Of a DNA stretch of 64,000 bases, positions 9,098 to 18,317 are shown piece after piece. The position numbers and the translations under genes were made by a program. Where the stretch lies: NCBI RefSeq assembly GCF_000332515.2, contig NZ_AOGZ02000014.1:2471001-2535000 (forward strand), in the 5' to 3' direction. Every line of letters starts with the position of its first letter. Positions within the stretch are counted from its first letter, which is position 1. The notes beneath the pieces were generated by a model, which was given only the letters and a program-made list of their open reading frames with translations, was not told the origin of the DNA and did no database searches. The DNA is from Leptospira wolbachii serovar Codice str. CDC (GTDB lineage: Bacteria > Spirochaetota > Leptospiria > Leptospirales > Leptospiraceae).

Positions 9098-12000
9098 AAT
9101 ATTAGAGTATTCGCTCAAGAATAGAAGTTTTGTAATCATTTTCTCGTTTCTGTTGATCTCTTTAGGATTGTATTCTCTGTCCAGGGTTTCTCTTGATGCA
9201 TTACCAGACATTTCTAATGTAATCGTCGAAGTGAATACAAAATCAGGTTCTTTAGATCCAGAACTGGTAGAGAAAACAATAACTTTCTTTATCGAAACGG
9301 AGTTATCGGGAATTCCAGGTGTGGTAGATATTAGGTCATTGTCCAAGTTCGGATTGTCTAATGTGGTTTTGACTTTTGAAGATGGCACTGATGTTTATCG
9401 TGCTAGGCAAATCGTAATGGAACGACTTCAGAATGTAAAAGATAGAATCCCACCTTGGGCTATGCCTGAATTAACGCCTATTACTACAGGGCTTGGCGAG
9501 ATATTGATGTATTCTGTTACTGCAAAATCTGGCTCTAAGTTAGATATGTTAGATGAATCAGAAAAACTGACGTATCTGCGAACGATACAGGATTTAAGTA
9601 TAAGAAATCAAATCAGATCTAATGTGAAAAATATTGCTGAAGTGGATACGATAGGAGGATATGCACAAGAAATACATATTGACTTAATTCCAAATAAGTT
9701 AAAAGCACAAAGCATTAGTATTAATGAGATCATTAATGCTCTTGATTCCGTTGGAGATAACTTTGGCGGAGGTTATATAGAGAAAAACGATGAAATGATC
9801 ATTGCAAGATCTTTCGGAAGTGGATTGAAATTGGAAGAATTGAAAAAAATTCCAATCCGTCAGAATGGTTTAGGTAATTTAGTTCGAGTAGGTGATGTCG
9901 CCGTCGTAAGAGTTCATGGAATGCAGAGGTTAGGATCAGCAACGCATAACGGAAAAGAAATCGTTCTTGGGACAGTGATGATGTTGATGGGATCGAATAG
10001 CAGGGAAACTGTAAGTGAATTGAAAGACTTCTTGGACAAGATCCAATTGCCCGAAGATGTAGAGATCAACATATTAAGCGAAAGAAGTTTTCTTGTGAAT
10101 GCTACGATTGCAACGATATTTAAAAATTTAACGGAAGGTGCACTACTTGTTGTATTGATTCTTTTTCTGGCTCTGGGAAATTTCAGGGCATCCATTTTTG
10201 TAGCAATCATCATTCCTCTTTCTATGTTGTTCACCGCAATAGGGATGTATTATTTTAACATATCTGCAAATTTAATGAGCCTAGGTGCAATTGATTTTGG
10301 GTTACTCGTTGATGCCGCGATCGTTATGGTCGAGAACGTGCTTGCGAAGAGAGAAGAGTTAGGTGATAGTCCCGTTTCTGATCCAATAACATTTGTATTG
10401 GAAGCTTCTCGGGAAATTTTGGCACCTGTCACGTCCGGTATCATTATAGTCGCAACTGTGTATGTCCCGATTCTAACTTTGGATGGAGTGGAAGGGAAGA
10501 TGTTTCGTCCTATGGCAGAGGCAGTATTGTTAGCACTTGGCGGTAGTTATTTAATCACATTACTCGTTATTCCAACGTTATGTTTGTTCATAGTAAAGGG
10601 ATATATCCAAAAATCTAAAAAGAACGGCAGGTTCGATAAAATTAAGAATTTATATGTTCCTATCCTACTTTTCGGATTTAAACAGAGGCGATTTGCTTTA
10701 TTAACTGCAGTTTCTTTGTTCTGTGTTTCTTGCTTAATATTCTTTAGATTAGGTGGCGATTTTATTCCTCAATTGAAAGAGGGAGATATGATGATTACTG
10801 TTGTTCGGGATAGTAATATCAGTTTATCCAAATCCACCGAAATGCAGAAGAAAATGGAGACTTTTTTGCGTGGATTTAAAGAAGTTGAGTATGTGTTTTC
10901 AAGAACTGGGACTACCGAAGTTGCTAATGATCCAATGGGAATTTATATGTCGGATACTTTTGTTATCCTTAAAAAGGACTCAATCGATTCTTTGATTCGA
11001 GAAAAGAACTGGAATGAATTTATAGAAAGGTTAAGGGTTCGCTTAAATGATGAATTTCCTGAGGATGAAATATCCATTGGACAACCTGTAGAAGCAAGAT
11101 TCAACGAGTTATTGGAAGGTAGTCGTGCTGATATTACTTTTCGTATTTTAGGAAACGATTTAGAGACATTAATTTTACTTCAAAACGCTGCTGAAGAGAA
11201 TTTGAAATCAATCGATGGAGTAGGTGATGTTGAACTTGATCCTATCTTAGCACTAAGGCATGGCAAAGTTTTGGATTTTAAACCTGATTATGATCGTATC
11301 CTTCGGTATGGTATCACCATTCAAGATTTCAACAATACATATAATGCATACCTAAGTGGTAGAAGTGTTGGCAACTACTATGAAAACGATAAAAAATTTC
11401 CTATTGTTGTGAAGCTTGCGGAAGAATATCGTGAGTCTCTTTCCGATTTAAGCCAATTGCCGATAGGAACGCTGGATTTGGGTGCTGTTTCTATGCGTGA
11501 GGTTTCTAATTTTACTTTGGAAAAAAAAGTAATGACTATTTCTCGGAGTAACGGTAGGCGTTATGCTGCGATTTCTATTAATTTGGAAAACCGTGATATG
11601 GAGAGTTTTGTTAAAGAAGCAAAGGAGAAAATTAATTCAAACCTTAGTATTCCAAATAATTATCAGGTTTTTTGGGGAGGGCAATTTAAAAACTTAGAGA
11701 AGGCAAAGTCAAAACTTGCGATCGTTGTTCCCGTTACTTTGTTCGCTATATTTTTTCTTTTACTCAAAAGTTTAAATAGTTATAAACAAGCGATTTTGGT
11801 TTATTTAAGTATACCCTTTGCAACGACAGGAGGTATCTTCGCTCTTTATTTAAGAGGAATGAACTTTAGCATTTCAGCAGCCATTGGATTTATCGCCTTA
11901 TCTGGCATTGCCATACTCAATGGAGTTGTAAAAATACATAATATAAATCAGTTACGTAAGAGCGGAATGTCTCTTAAAGAAGCTGTCCAAGAAGCTGCTG

Positions 12001-12194
12001 TATCCAGACTAAGACCTGTATTAATGACAGCCTTGGTTGCATCTTTAGGATTTATTCCTATGGCAATCGGTGAAGGATTAGGTGCGGAAGTGCAAATGCC
12101 GTTGGCAACTGTAGTCATAGGTGGGCTTGTTTCCTCCACCTTGTTAACGTTATTCCTACTTCCCGTGTTTTACGAATGGCTTGAGGAAGATTAA
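9087..12194 (+). CDS. CzcA-type heavy-metal RND efflux transporter
   Basis: 1035 residues from ATG 9087, chosen because GAAGGAG at 9074-9080 precedes it; an in-frame TTG at 9072 would place the start before that site. Typical inner membrane RND layout: TM1 near residues 10-30, a large periplasmic loop, TM helices 340-500, a second loop and TM helices to the end. In TM4 the motif DFGLLVDAAIVMVEN starts at D403 and holds the acidic residues seen in the Zn/Co/Cd branch (HME1-like) rather than the Cu/Ag branch. It would pump divalent metal out using the proton gradient. Normally a CzcB membrane fusion protein is encoded next to it; none is present. Confidence 0.9.
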   Translation: MLSRILEYSLKNRSFVIIFSFLLISLGLYSLSRVSLDALPDISNVIVEVNTKSGSLDPELVEKTITFFIETELSGIPGVVDIRSLSKFGLSNVVLTFEDGTDVYRARQIVMERLQNVKDRIPPWAMPELTPITTGLGEILMYSVTAKSGSKLDMLDESEKLTYLRTIQDLSIRNQIRSNVKNIAEVDTIGGYAQEIHIDLIPNKLKAQSISINEIINALDSVGDNFGGGYIEKNDEMIIARSFGSGLKLEELKKIPIRQNGLGNLVRVGDVAVVRVHGMQRLGSATHNGKEIVLGTVMMLMGSNSRETVSELKDFLDKIQLPEDVEINILSERSFLVNATIATIFKNLTEGALLVVLILFLALGNFRASIFVAIIIPLSMLFTAIGMYYFNISANLMSLGAIDFGLLVDAAIVMVENVLAKREELGDSPVSDPITFVLEASREILAPVTSGIIIVATVYVPILTLDGVEGKMFRPMAEAVLLALGGSYLITLLVIPTLCLFIVKGYIQKSKKNGRFDKIKNLYVPILLFGFKQRRFALLTAVSLFCVSCLIFFRLGGDFIPQLKEGDMMITVVRDSNISLSKSTEMQKKMETFLRGFKEVEYVFSRTGTTEVANDPMGIYMSDTFVILKKDSIDSLIREKNWNEFIERLRVRLNDEFPEDEISIGQPVEARFNELLEGSRADITFRILGNDLETLILLQNAAEENLKSIDGVGDVELDPILALRHGKVLDFKPDYDRILRYGITIQDFNNTYNAYLSGRSVGNYYENDKKFPIVVKLAEEYRESLSDLSQLPIGTLDLGAVSMREVSNFTLEKKVMTISRSNGRRYAAISINLENRDMESFVKEAKEKINSNLSIPNNYQVFWGGQFKNLEKAKSKLAIVVPVTLFAIFFLLLKSLNSYKQAILVYLSIPFATTGGIFALYLRGMNFSISAAIGFIALSGIAILNGVVKIHNINQLRKSGMSLKEAVQEAAVSRLRPVLMTALVASLGFIPMAIGEGLGAEVQMPLATVVIGGLVSSTLLTLFLLPVFYEWLEED

Positions 12195-12238
12195 ACAGAA
12201 TACGGATTATTTTGCGATTATAGGTGAGGAAATTGATC

Positions 12239-14254
12239 ATGAAAGATAAATATATTCAGAAAGCTCCGGTTAAGTCTCTTTGTTGCGCAGAAGACGAAAA
12301 CGAATACTCTAAAGTAGATACAAAAAGATTGAAAAATGAATCGGATAATCATGAACATGGCGAGGATAATGAGCATGATCACAGTCATCCGATAAAAATA
12401 TTTTTGCCGAGTATCATCTCTCTAGTGTTATTACTCGGTGCTATTTTTTTCGATAATGTATTAAAACCAGAATGGTTTAAAGGTTGGGTTAGGATTCTTT
12501 GGTATCTACTTTCTTATACTCCTGTGGGCTTGCCTGTACTGAAAGAAGCTGGCATTAATATTGGAAAAGGAGAAATTTTTTCTGAGTTCTTCTTAATGAG
12601 TATTGCTACGATCGGAGCATTTGCCATTGGCGAATATCCAGAAGGTGTTGCAGTCATGTTATTTTATGCCATTGGGGAGGTTTTTCAAAACATAGCGGTA
12701 AAAAGGGCGAAGTCTAGTATCAAGTCTTTACTTGATCAAAGACCTGATGAAGTTACGGTGTTAAGAAATAATCTACAACAAACAGTAAAGGCAGAAAGCG
12801 TTACTATTGATGAGATTATACAACTTAAACCAGGAGAAAAGCTTGGTCTCGATGGAATATTATTATCTGATATAGCATCATTTAACACAGCGGCTTTAAC
12901 TGGTGAAAGTAAACCAGATACGAAAGCAATAGGCGATACCGTATTGGCTGGTATGATTAATCTTAATACTGTTTCCCAGGTAAAAGTAACAGCAATATAC
13001 GCAGATAGTAAACTAAGTAAAATCTTGGAATTAGTTCAAAACGCGACTTCTAGGAAAGCACCTACAGAATTACTTATTCGGAAATTCGCAAAAATTTATA
13101 CACCTATTGTTGTTCTGTTAGCTATAGCAACATGTTTACTTCCTTATTTTTTTATATCAGACTATCAATTTAGTGATTGGTTGTATCGGTCTTTGGTGTT
13201 TCTAGTTATTTCTTGCCCTTGTGCATTAGTGATAAGCATTCCTTTGGGTTACTTCGGTGGTATTGGTGCAGCTAGTCGGAACGGTATCTTGTTCAAAGGC
13301 AGTAATTTTTTAGATGCTCTTGCTAGCATTCAAAATTTGGTAATGGATAAAACTGGGACAATGACAGAGGGAGTTTTTAAAGTTCAGGAAGTTGTTTTCA
13401 ATCCAGGATTCAACCAAGCTGAAATTCTAAAAATGGTAAAAGCTCTGGAAAGTCATAGTAGTCATCCAGTAGCAACTGCTATCATCGGCTTTGTTGACTC
13501 AGTAAGTGATGAGATTTTCTTACAGAGTGTAGAGGAAATCTCTGGATATGGATTAAAAGCTGAGGTGGATGGAAAGCAGTTATTAGTCGGGAATTTTAAG
13601 CTGATGGATAAATTTGCCATCGTTTACGACATTGATCCGAAGACTATTGTTTATACGGTCATTGCGGTTGCTTACGATAAAGAGTTTATCGGTTATATTA
13701 CTATTGCTGATCGCATTAAAGAAGATGCTCAAATCGCAATTGATAAGTTGAATTTGCTTGGTGTAAAATCAACAATGCTAAGTGGCGATAAAAGTACGAT
13801 AGTAAAATTTGTTGCAGAAAAACTAGGCATACAGAGTGCTTTTGGGGATTTGCTTCCCGAAGATAAAGTAAACAAGATAAAGGAAATCAAATCGAAAGGA
13901 GAAACCGTGGCTTTTGTCGGAGACGGGGTTAATGATGCACCTGTTGTAGCGTTAAGTGACGTGGGTATTGCGATGGGTGGTTTAGGAAGTGATGCCACAA
14001 TTGAAACTGCTGATGTAGTAATACAGGACGACAAACCAAGTAAAATACCTATGGCAATCAATATCGGGAAGCAGACAAGACTGATTGTTTGGCAAAATAT
14101 CATTCTAGCTTTTGTGGTAAAAGGTATTGTACTGATCTTAGGTGCAGGTGGACTGGCAACAATGTGGGAAGCTGTTTTCGCAGATGTCGGGGTTGCACTT
14201 CTCGCGATTTTAAATTCAGTCAGATTGCAGATGAAAAAATTCGCAATTAAATAG
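12239..14254 (+). CDS. P1B-type Zn/Cd/Pb-translocating ATPase
   Basis: 671 residues from ATG 12239 with GAGGAA upstream; an in-frame GTG at 12224 is the less likely start. The N-terminus lacks the GMTCxxC metal domain and has instead a CC pair and a His/Asp/Glu-rich stretch (EHGEDNEHDHSHP). Then come the CPC transport motif (residues 326-328), the phosphorylation site DKTGT (D370), the SHPVATAI His-Pro motif and GDGVNDAP. The last helices hold a Lys (FVVKGIVL) and an Asp (FADVGVALL), the P1B-2 pattern for Zn, Cd and Pb. It lies 44 bases after the RND gene, so cytosolic and periplasmic export are joined in one unit. Confidence 0.9.
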   Translation: MKDKYIQKAPVKSLCCAEDENEYSKVDTKRLKNESDNHEHGEDNEHDHSHPIKIFLPSIISLVLLLGAIFFDNVLKPEWFKGWVRILWYLLSYTPVGLPVLKEAGINIGKGEIFSEFFLMSIATIGAFAIGEYPEGVAVMLFYAIGEVFQNIAVKRAKSSIKSLLDQRPDEVTVLRNNLQQTVKAESVTIDEIIQLKPGEKLGLDGILLSDIASFNTAALTGESKPDTKAIGDTVLAGMINLNTVSQVKVTAIYADSKLSKILELVQNATSRKAPTELLIRKFAKIYTPIVVLLAIATCLLPYFFISDYQFSDWLYRSLVFLVISCPCALVISIPLGYFGGIGAASRNGILFKGSNFLDALASIQNLVMDKTGTMTEGVFKVQEVVFNPGFNQAEILKMVKALESHSSHPVATAIIGFVDSVSDEIFLQSVEEISGYGLKAEVDGKQLLVGNFKLMDKFAIVYDIDPKTIVYTVIAVAYDKEFIGYITIADRIKEDAQIAIDKLNLLGVKSTMLSGDKSTIVKFVAEKLGIQSAFGDLLPEDKVNKIKEIKSKGETVAFVGDGVNDAPVVALSDVGIAMGGLGSDATIETADVVIQDDKPSKIPMAINIGKQTRLIVWQNIILAFVVKGIVLILGAGGLATMWEAVFADVGVALLAILNSVRLQMKKFAIK

Positions 14255-14305
14255 TGAATTTTATTAAGTCATTTGAAGTTTTCGTGTAATTAATAGGAGA
14301 TATTT

Positions 14306-14917
14306 ATGTTATTAGAAATCGGTTTTGTTGGAATTTTATTTATAATTTATTTAGTTTTATGGAAAACTAAAAGAATGATTCAGAAAAAAAGAACTGGAAA
14401 AGATCCAGAAGTCATCGGGAAATCGAAATCGAATTTGCAAGCCTTAATGAATATTCTTTTTAAAGCGATAACCTATTATGTAATACTGATAATCGTAATT
14501 CATGCTTTAAAACTTGATTTATATGGGTTAAATGCTCAATTCGATTTCTTGGTTGGAATCGAATGGGATATTACCGGTTTTGTTATTGGGTTGATTGGTC
14601 TTTCTTTTTGTTTGTATGCACAAATAAAAATGAAAAATTCTTGGCGAGTCGGTATAGATGAGAATTCGAAAGAGGAATTGATTACTGATGGCATCTTTAG
14701 TTTAGTAAGAAATCCTACGTATCTTGGATTGTTTCTTCTGAATTTTGGTGTTTGGATTATTTGGCCGACTCACTTAGTTTTTTATTTAAACATTGTTTTT
14801 GTTTTGTTATTTGAAATACAAGTTCGTTGTGAGGAAGATTTTCTAGAAAACTTGTATGGAGAGGACTATAAGTTATACAAAGAAAAATCATATAGATACC
14901 TTCCTTTCTTATATTAG
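14306..14917 (+). CDS. Isoprenylcysteine carboxyl methyltransferase-like membrane protein
   Basis: 203 residues with four to five membrane helices. The C-terminal core has the ICMT/PEMT family signature: GIDENSKEELITDGIFSLVR, then NPTYLGLFLLNFG, and further on EEDFLENLYGEDYKLYKEK. Members methylate small or lipid substrates using S-adenosylmethionine; the bacterial substrates are mostly unknown. A GGAGA lies 8 bases before the ATG. It follows the metal ATPase by 51 bases, and related methyltransferases are often found beside metal-export genes. Its role in metal tolerance here is an inference. Confidence 0.7.
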   Translation: MLLEIGFVGILFIIYLVLWKTKRMIQKKRTGKDPEVIGKSKSNLQALMNILFKAITYYVILIIVIHALKLDLYGLNAQFDFLVGIEWDITGFVIGLIGLSFCLYAQIKMKNSWRVGIDENSKEELITDGIFSLVRNPTYLGLFLLNFGVWIIWPTHLVFYLNIVFVLLFEIQVRCEEDFLENLYGEDYKLYKEKSYRYLPFLY

Positions 14918-14957
14918 AATCACTTTTTCGCCTTTGAAAGAGTCCGGATATTTGGGA

Positions 14958-14996
14958 GAATCAGAATTGTGACTGATATCCTTACAATTGTGATTC
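14958..14996. repeat. Hairpin between convergent genes
   Basis: GAATCAGAATTGT (14958-14970) pairs with ACAATTGTGATTC (14984-14996), 12 of 13 positions, across a 13-base loop. It lies between the end of the metal-efflux unit and the convergent SDR gene. There is no T run on either side, so it may be a weak terminator or a transcript-end stabiliser. Confidence 0.35.
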
Positions 14997-15043
14997 GGGC
15001 TATCTTACTGGCAGTTTAATAGTTGTTTGCTGATAGACTCACA

Positions 15044-15748
15044 CTACCAACCGATCTCCTTCTTATCCCGAAAGAACTTTCCAGTCGGGCCACTATCAGG
15101 TAAAGTGGCCGCCCATACAATGGTTTCTGCCCCTTTCTCCACAGGCCTTGTGGCACTCGCTCCCCCCATATCGGTTTTTACCCAACCAGGACAAACAGAA
15201 TTGATTTTGATGTTTTTACCTGCGGCCTCAACACTCGATAGACTTGTGAGTGCATTGATTGCTGTTTTGGAAATGCGGTAAGCGGGATACCCTCCGCCCA
15301 TTTCAGACAACTGTCCCATCCCAGAACTGACATTCACAATCCGACCATAATTGTTTTGGATCATCATTGGTAGAAATGTCTGAATCAAACGAAAAGGGCC
15401 GTAGAGATTGACGAGGAGAGTTCTATGTAAGTCTTCGCTTGTGGTGTCATAAAAAGAGCCGGGATCAGCAAAGATCCCAGCATTGTTTACGAGAATGTCT
15501 AATTTACCAAAACTTCCTGTGATGGTATCGAATGCTCCACCTATACTTTGTTCTTTGGAAACATCGAGGGAAATGATTTCTCCTTTACCCACAGCCTGGA
15601 CGGCTGTTAGTGTTTCCGTTGCCTCTCCAGGGTTTCTAGCACCGATGAGGACATAGATTCCTTGTTTTGCCAGATCAATGGAGACTTGTTTTCCAATCCC
15701 TCGGTTGGCCCCTGTGACAAGTGCAATGCGTTCCTTGGTTTCTTTCAT
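15044..15748 (-). CDS. Short-chain dehydrogenase/reductase
   Basis: 234 residues. The classical SDR set is complete: cofactor motif TGANRGIG near residue 14, NNAG near residue 88, active-site Ser in VNVSSGMG and the YRISK catalytic Tyr/Lys pair. PGWVKTDMGG after it is the usual substrate-loop start. The NADP(H) preference suggested by the Arg in TGANRGIG is an inference. The substrate is not predictable; similar proteins are annotated as carbonyl reductases. AAGGAG sits upstream of the ATG. It may be cotranscribed after the hydrolase gene, 53 bases upstream. Confidence 0.85.
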   Translation of the reverse strand: MKETKERIALVTGANRGIGKQVSIDLAKQGIYVLIGARNPGEATETLTAVQAVGKGEIISLDVSKEQSIGGAFDTITGSFGKLDILVNNAGIFADPGSFYDTTSEDLHRTLLVNLYGPFRLIQTFLPMMIQNNYGRIVNVSSGMGQLSEMGGGYPAYRISKTAINALTSLSSVEAAGKNIKINSVCPGWVKTDMGGASATRPVEKGAETIVWAATLPDSGPTGKFFRDKKEIGW

Positions 15749-15801
15749 GGAATCAAATCTCCTTCGGTAGAAAACTCTACCTTGCCTTCTATAGACCGTT
15801 T

Positions 15802-16815
15802 TTACTTCGTTTTAGAAAGTTCCGTAAGCCATTTTTCGGTTTGGGCTTCAATAAAAACTTTGTCGGTGATGACCCATTTGGACATCAGAACATGCATTCC
15901 ATTTTCAACGACTACCTTTTTGTTGAGAGGGCTTGGTGTTTTGTCCAAACCAAAATTTGTATATCCTTCTAACATTTTAGGAACACTGGCCGTTGGGTCT
16001 TGTTCTTTTTCAGATTTATAGTAGTACAGAAGTAAGGTGGGAGAAGTGACTTTACGAAAGACTTCAGGAACTGCCGCATAATTTCGTAAATCATTCACGC
16101 CAACGAGGGCTGAAAAATACTGCTCAGGATACCAGTAGTTATTTCTTTCTGGTAACACTTTGGGATTGTTATTGTGTGCGGAAGCTCTCACTTTTCCTTT
16201 CAATAAATGAATGAAGGTAAGTCCACCAGGATAGTTTAAAATATTCAAACTTCCATCAACAGGAGCATAGAAGGGGTTAGCAAGAACAAGGCCATCCACT
16301 TCTTCCGGGTATTCGGATGCAAGCCAAGTGGCAAGGAGTCCTCCCATAGAACTTCCAAACACAACCACCCGGTCCCCTTGGGATTGCATCATATACAATG
16401 CTTCTCTGGATGCATCCAAATAGTTGTTAAAATTTTGATCTCTTTGGTCTTCTTTGTTGGTTCCATGACCTGGTAGGCGAAGTAAGTAAGTATTGGCTTT
16501 AAACTTCTTTGCCAACTTTTCCATAACTTCTTCACCCTCTGCACGAGAAGCACCATATCCATGGATGTATAAAAATGCGAGGGGAGTTTTTTTACCAAAA
16601 CTGATATAACGTTCTTCGTTACCCGGTCTGTGGTTCTTCCGTTTACTTTCTGTTAACTTCTCTTGAAAGTAAACTTCAAAATTCGCATAACTCAAGTTTG
16701 CTTTTGGTTCGTACTTCGGTCGTCCTGAGCACGAAACAAGGACAAAGGAAACGGTGATGAGGAGGACAGCCGACAGCTGTCGAAGGTTGTGGAATAAAGA
16801 ACACGATTTAGCCAT
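15802..16815 (-). CDS. Lipoprotein alpha/beta hydrolase
   Basis: 337 residues from the ATG at 16815; upstream in-frame starts add a leader unlike a signal peptide. The signal ends in the lipobox VLVSC with lipidated Cys29. Hydrolase motifs follow: an oxyanion-loop YIHGYGASR, the nucleophile elbow GSSMGG, and near the C-terminus GMHVLMSKW with the catalytic His. The fold resembles carboxylesterase/monoacylglycerol-lipase types, but the substrate is unknown. It would be anchored on the periplasmic side or the surface. It diverges from the acyl-CoA dehydrogenase gene, leaving about 118 bases for both promoters. Confidence 0.8.
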   Translation of the reverse strand: MAKSCSLFHNLRQLSAVLLITVSFVLVSCSGRPKYEPKANLSYANFEVYFQEKLTESKRKNHRPGNEERYISFGKKTPLAFLYIHGYGASRAEGEEVMEKLAKKFKANTYLLRLPGHGTNKEDQRDQNFNNYLDASREALYMMQSQGDRVVVFGSSMGGLLATWLASEYPEEVDGLVLANPFYAPVDGSLNILNYPGGLTFIHLLKGKVRASAHNNNPKVLPERNNYWYPEQYFSALVGVNDLRNYAAVPEVFRKVTSPTLLLYYYKSEKEQDPTASVPKMLEGYTNFGLDKTPSPLNKKVVVENGMHVLMSKWVITDKVFIEAQTEKWLTELSKTK

Positions 16816-16933
16816 ACAAATGGAAAATATAACATTGTATTTGCTTTCTTGTAAAGAGAGAAAAACCCTTGGCACAGGAAGGGTCGTACGAAAAAAGGTA
16901 GTAAATACCCATTCTCAGAAGGAACATCCCGGA

Positions 16934-18100
16934 ATGTATAGCCAATTCACAGAGCAACAACTTGAAATCAGAGATTTAGTTCGTAACTTCGTAAGAAAAG
17001 AAATCCCACATGAAGTAGCATTGCACTGGGATGAGAAGAACCAACACCCAACGGAACTCATCAATAAAATGCGTTCGGAACTAGGAATTAATGGTCTTGT
17101 CATTCCGGAAGAATACGGTGGATGGGGTCTTGGTGCGATTGAACAGTGTTTAGCCATCGAGGAACTTTCTCGTGGATGTCTGGGAATTGCTCTCGGATTT
17201 GCTTACACTGGTCTTGGAATTCTTCCAATTCTTAAAGGTGCCACTCACGAACAAAAATTAAAATGGCTTCCTGAAATTGCGGACGGAAAGTTCGGAGTTT
17301 CTTTTTGTTTGTCTGAACCAGGTGCAGGTTCCGACGTTCCTGGTATGACCACTCGTGCTGAGAAAAAAGGCGACAAATGGATCATCAACGGAGCAAAACA
17401 ATGGATCACTGGTGCTTCCGATGCACAGGCCTTTACTGTATTTGCTTATACTGATAAAAACCGCGGAACACGTGGTGTGTCTTGTTTCTACGTTCCGCGT
17501 AGTGCCAAAGGTCTTACTGTTGGTAAAAAAGAAGACAAACTCGGAATCCGTGCCTCTTCCACTCACCAAGTCATTTTTGAAGATTGTGAAGTTGGTGAAG
17601 ACGCACTTGTCGGAAAAGAAAACCTAGGTTTCGTTTACGCTCTTCAAACATTGAACGCTTCTCGTCCCTTCGTAGCCGTTATGGGTGTGGGTGTGGCGCA
17701 AGCAGCACTAGATCACGCAGCACGTTACGCACGTGAAAGAGAACAGTTCGGAGTTAAAATCGGAACTTTCCAAGCAGTGCAACACATGTTAGCTGATATG
17801 TCTATTAAAGTAGAAACTGCAAGAGAAATCACTTACAAAGCAGCTCGTCTTTGTGATGCAAACGATCCTAACCTTCCAAAATACTCTGCAATTGCAAAAG
17901 CTTATGCATCTGAATGTGCGGTTCAGTGTGCTACTGACGCAGTTCAAATTTTTGGTGGATACGGATATACAAAAGAGTATCCTGTTGAGAAACTAATGAG
18001 AGATTCTAAAATTCTCACTATCTTCGAAGGAACAACTCAAATCCAAAAGAACGAAATTGCAGCTTACGTAATCAAAGAAGCAGCTTCTAAAAAAGACTAA
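16934..18100 (+). CDS. Acyl-CoA dehydrogenase
   Basis: 388 residues from the ATG at 16934, the usual length; AAGGAA lies about 10 bases upstream. An in-frame ATG at 16754 would add 60 non-homologous residues. Both family signatures are present: SEPGAGSDVPGM (FAD/substrate loop, near residue 125) and QIFGGYGYTKEYPVEKLMRD, followed by IFEGTTQIQ, where the Glu is the base of short-chain and medium-chain enzymes. It would oxidise a fatty or branched acyl-CoA with electron transfer to ETF; chain length cannot be told from the sequence. Codon use is more GC-rich than the metal block. It ends in a strong terminator. Confidence 0.9.
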   Translation: MYSQFTEQQLEIRDLVRNFVRKEIPHEVALHWDEKNQHPTELINKMRSELGINGLVIPEEYGGWGLGAIEQCLAIEELSRGCLGIALGFAYTGLGILPILKGATHEQKLKWLPEIADGKFGVSFCLSEPGAGSDVPGMTTRAEKKGDKWIINGAKQWITGASDAQAFTVFAYTDKNRGTRGVSCFYVPRSAKGLTVGKKEDKLGIRASSTHQVIFEDCEVGEDALVGKENLGFVYALQTLNASRPFVAVMGVGVAQAALDHAARYAREREQFGVKIGTFQAVQHMLADMSIKVETAREITYKAARLCDANDPNLPKYSAIAKAYASECAVQCATDAVQIFGGYGYTKEYPVEKLMRDSKILTIFEGTTQIQKNEIAAYVIKEAASKKD

Positions 18101-18143
18101 TTCGAATCTTCTAATACAAGAAGATCGAAAAGTTTTTAAGGAA

Positions 18144-18176
18144 CCCTCTGGCAGTTTGTCAGGGGGTTTTTTATTT
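18144..18176 (+). terminator. Rho-independent terminator of the acyl-CoA dehydrogenase gene
   Basis: CCCTCTGGCA pairs with TGTCAGGGGG over 10 positions (two G-U pairs) around a GTT loop, followed by TTTTTTATTTT. Confidence 0.85.
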
Positions 18177-18317
18177 TATGTTTTGATCTATAAGAGAAAT
18201 ACGATTCGGAGAAATCCTTGGGATATCTACTTGGATGCATTCAAATCATTTTTTTAAATCTTAGAATCGTTTTAAAAATAATCTTTACATGCGAATAAAA
18301 TTTCGTATTTTTTAAGA

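Noticed and set aside
16754..16933. N-terminal extension of the acyl-CoA dehydrogenase
   Set aside because: The added 60 residues are basic and unlike the family, and a good ribosome binding site marks the ATG at 16934.
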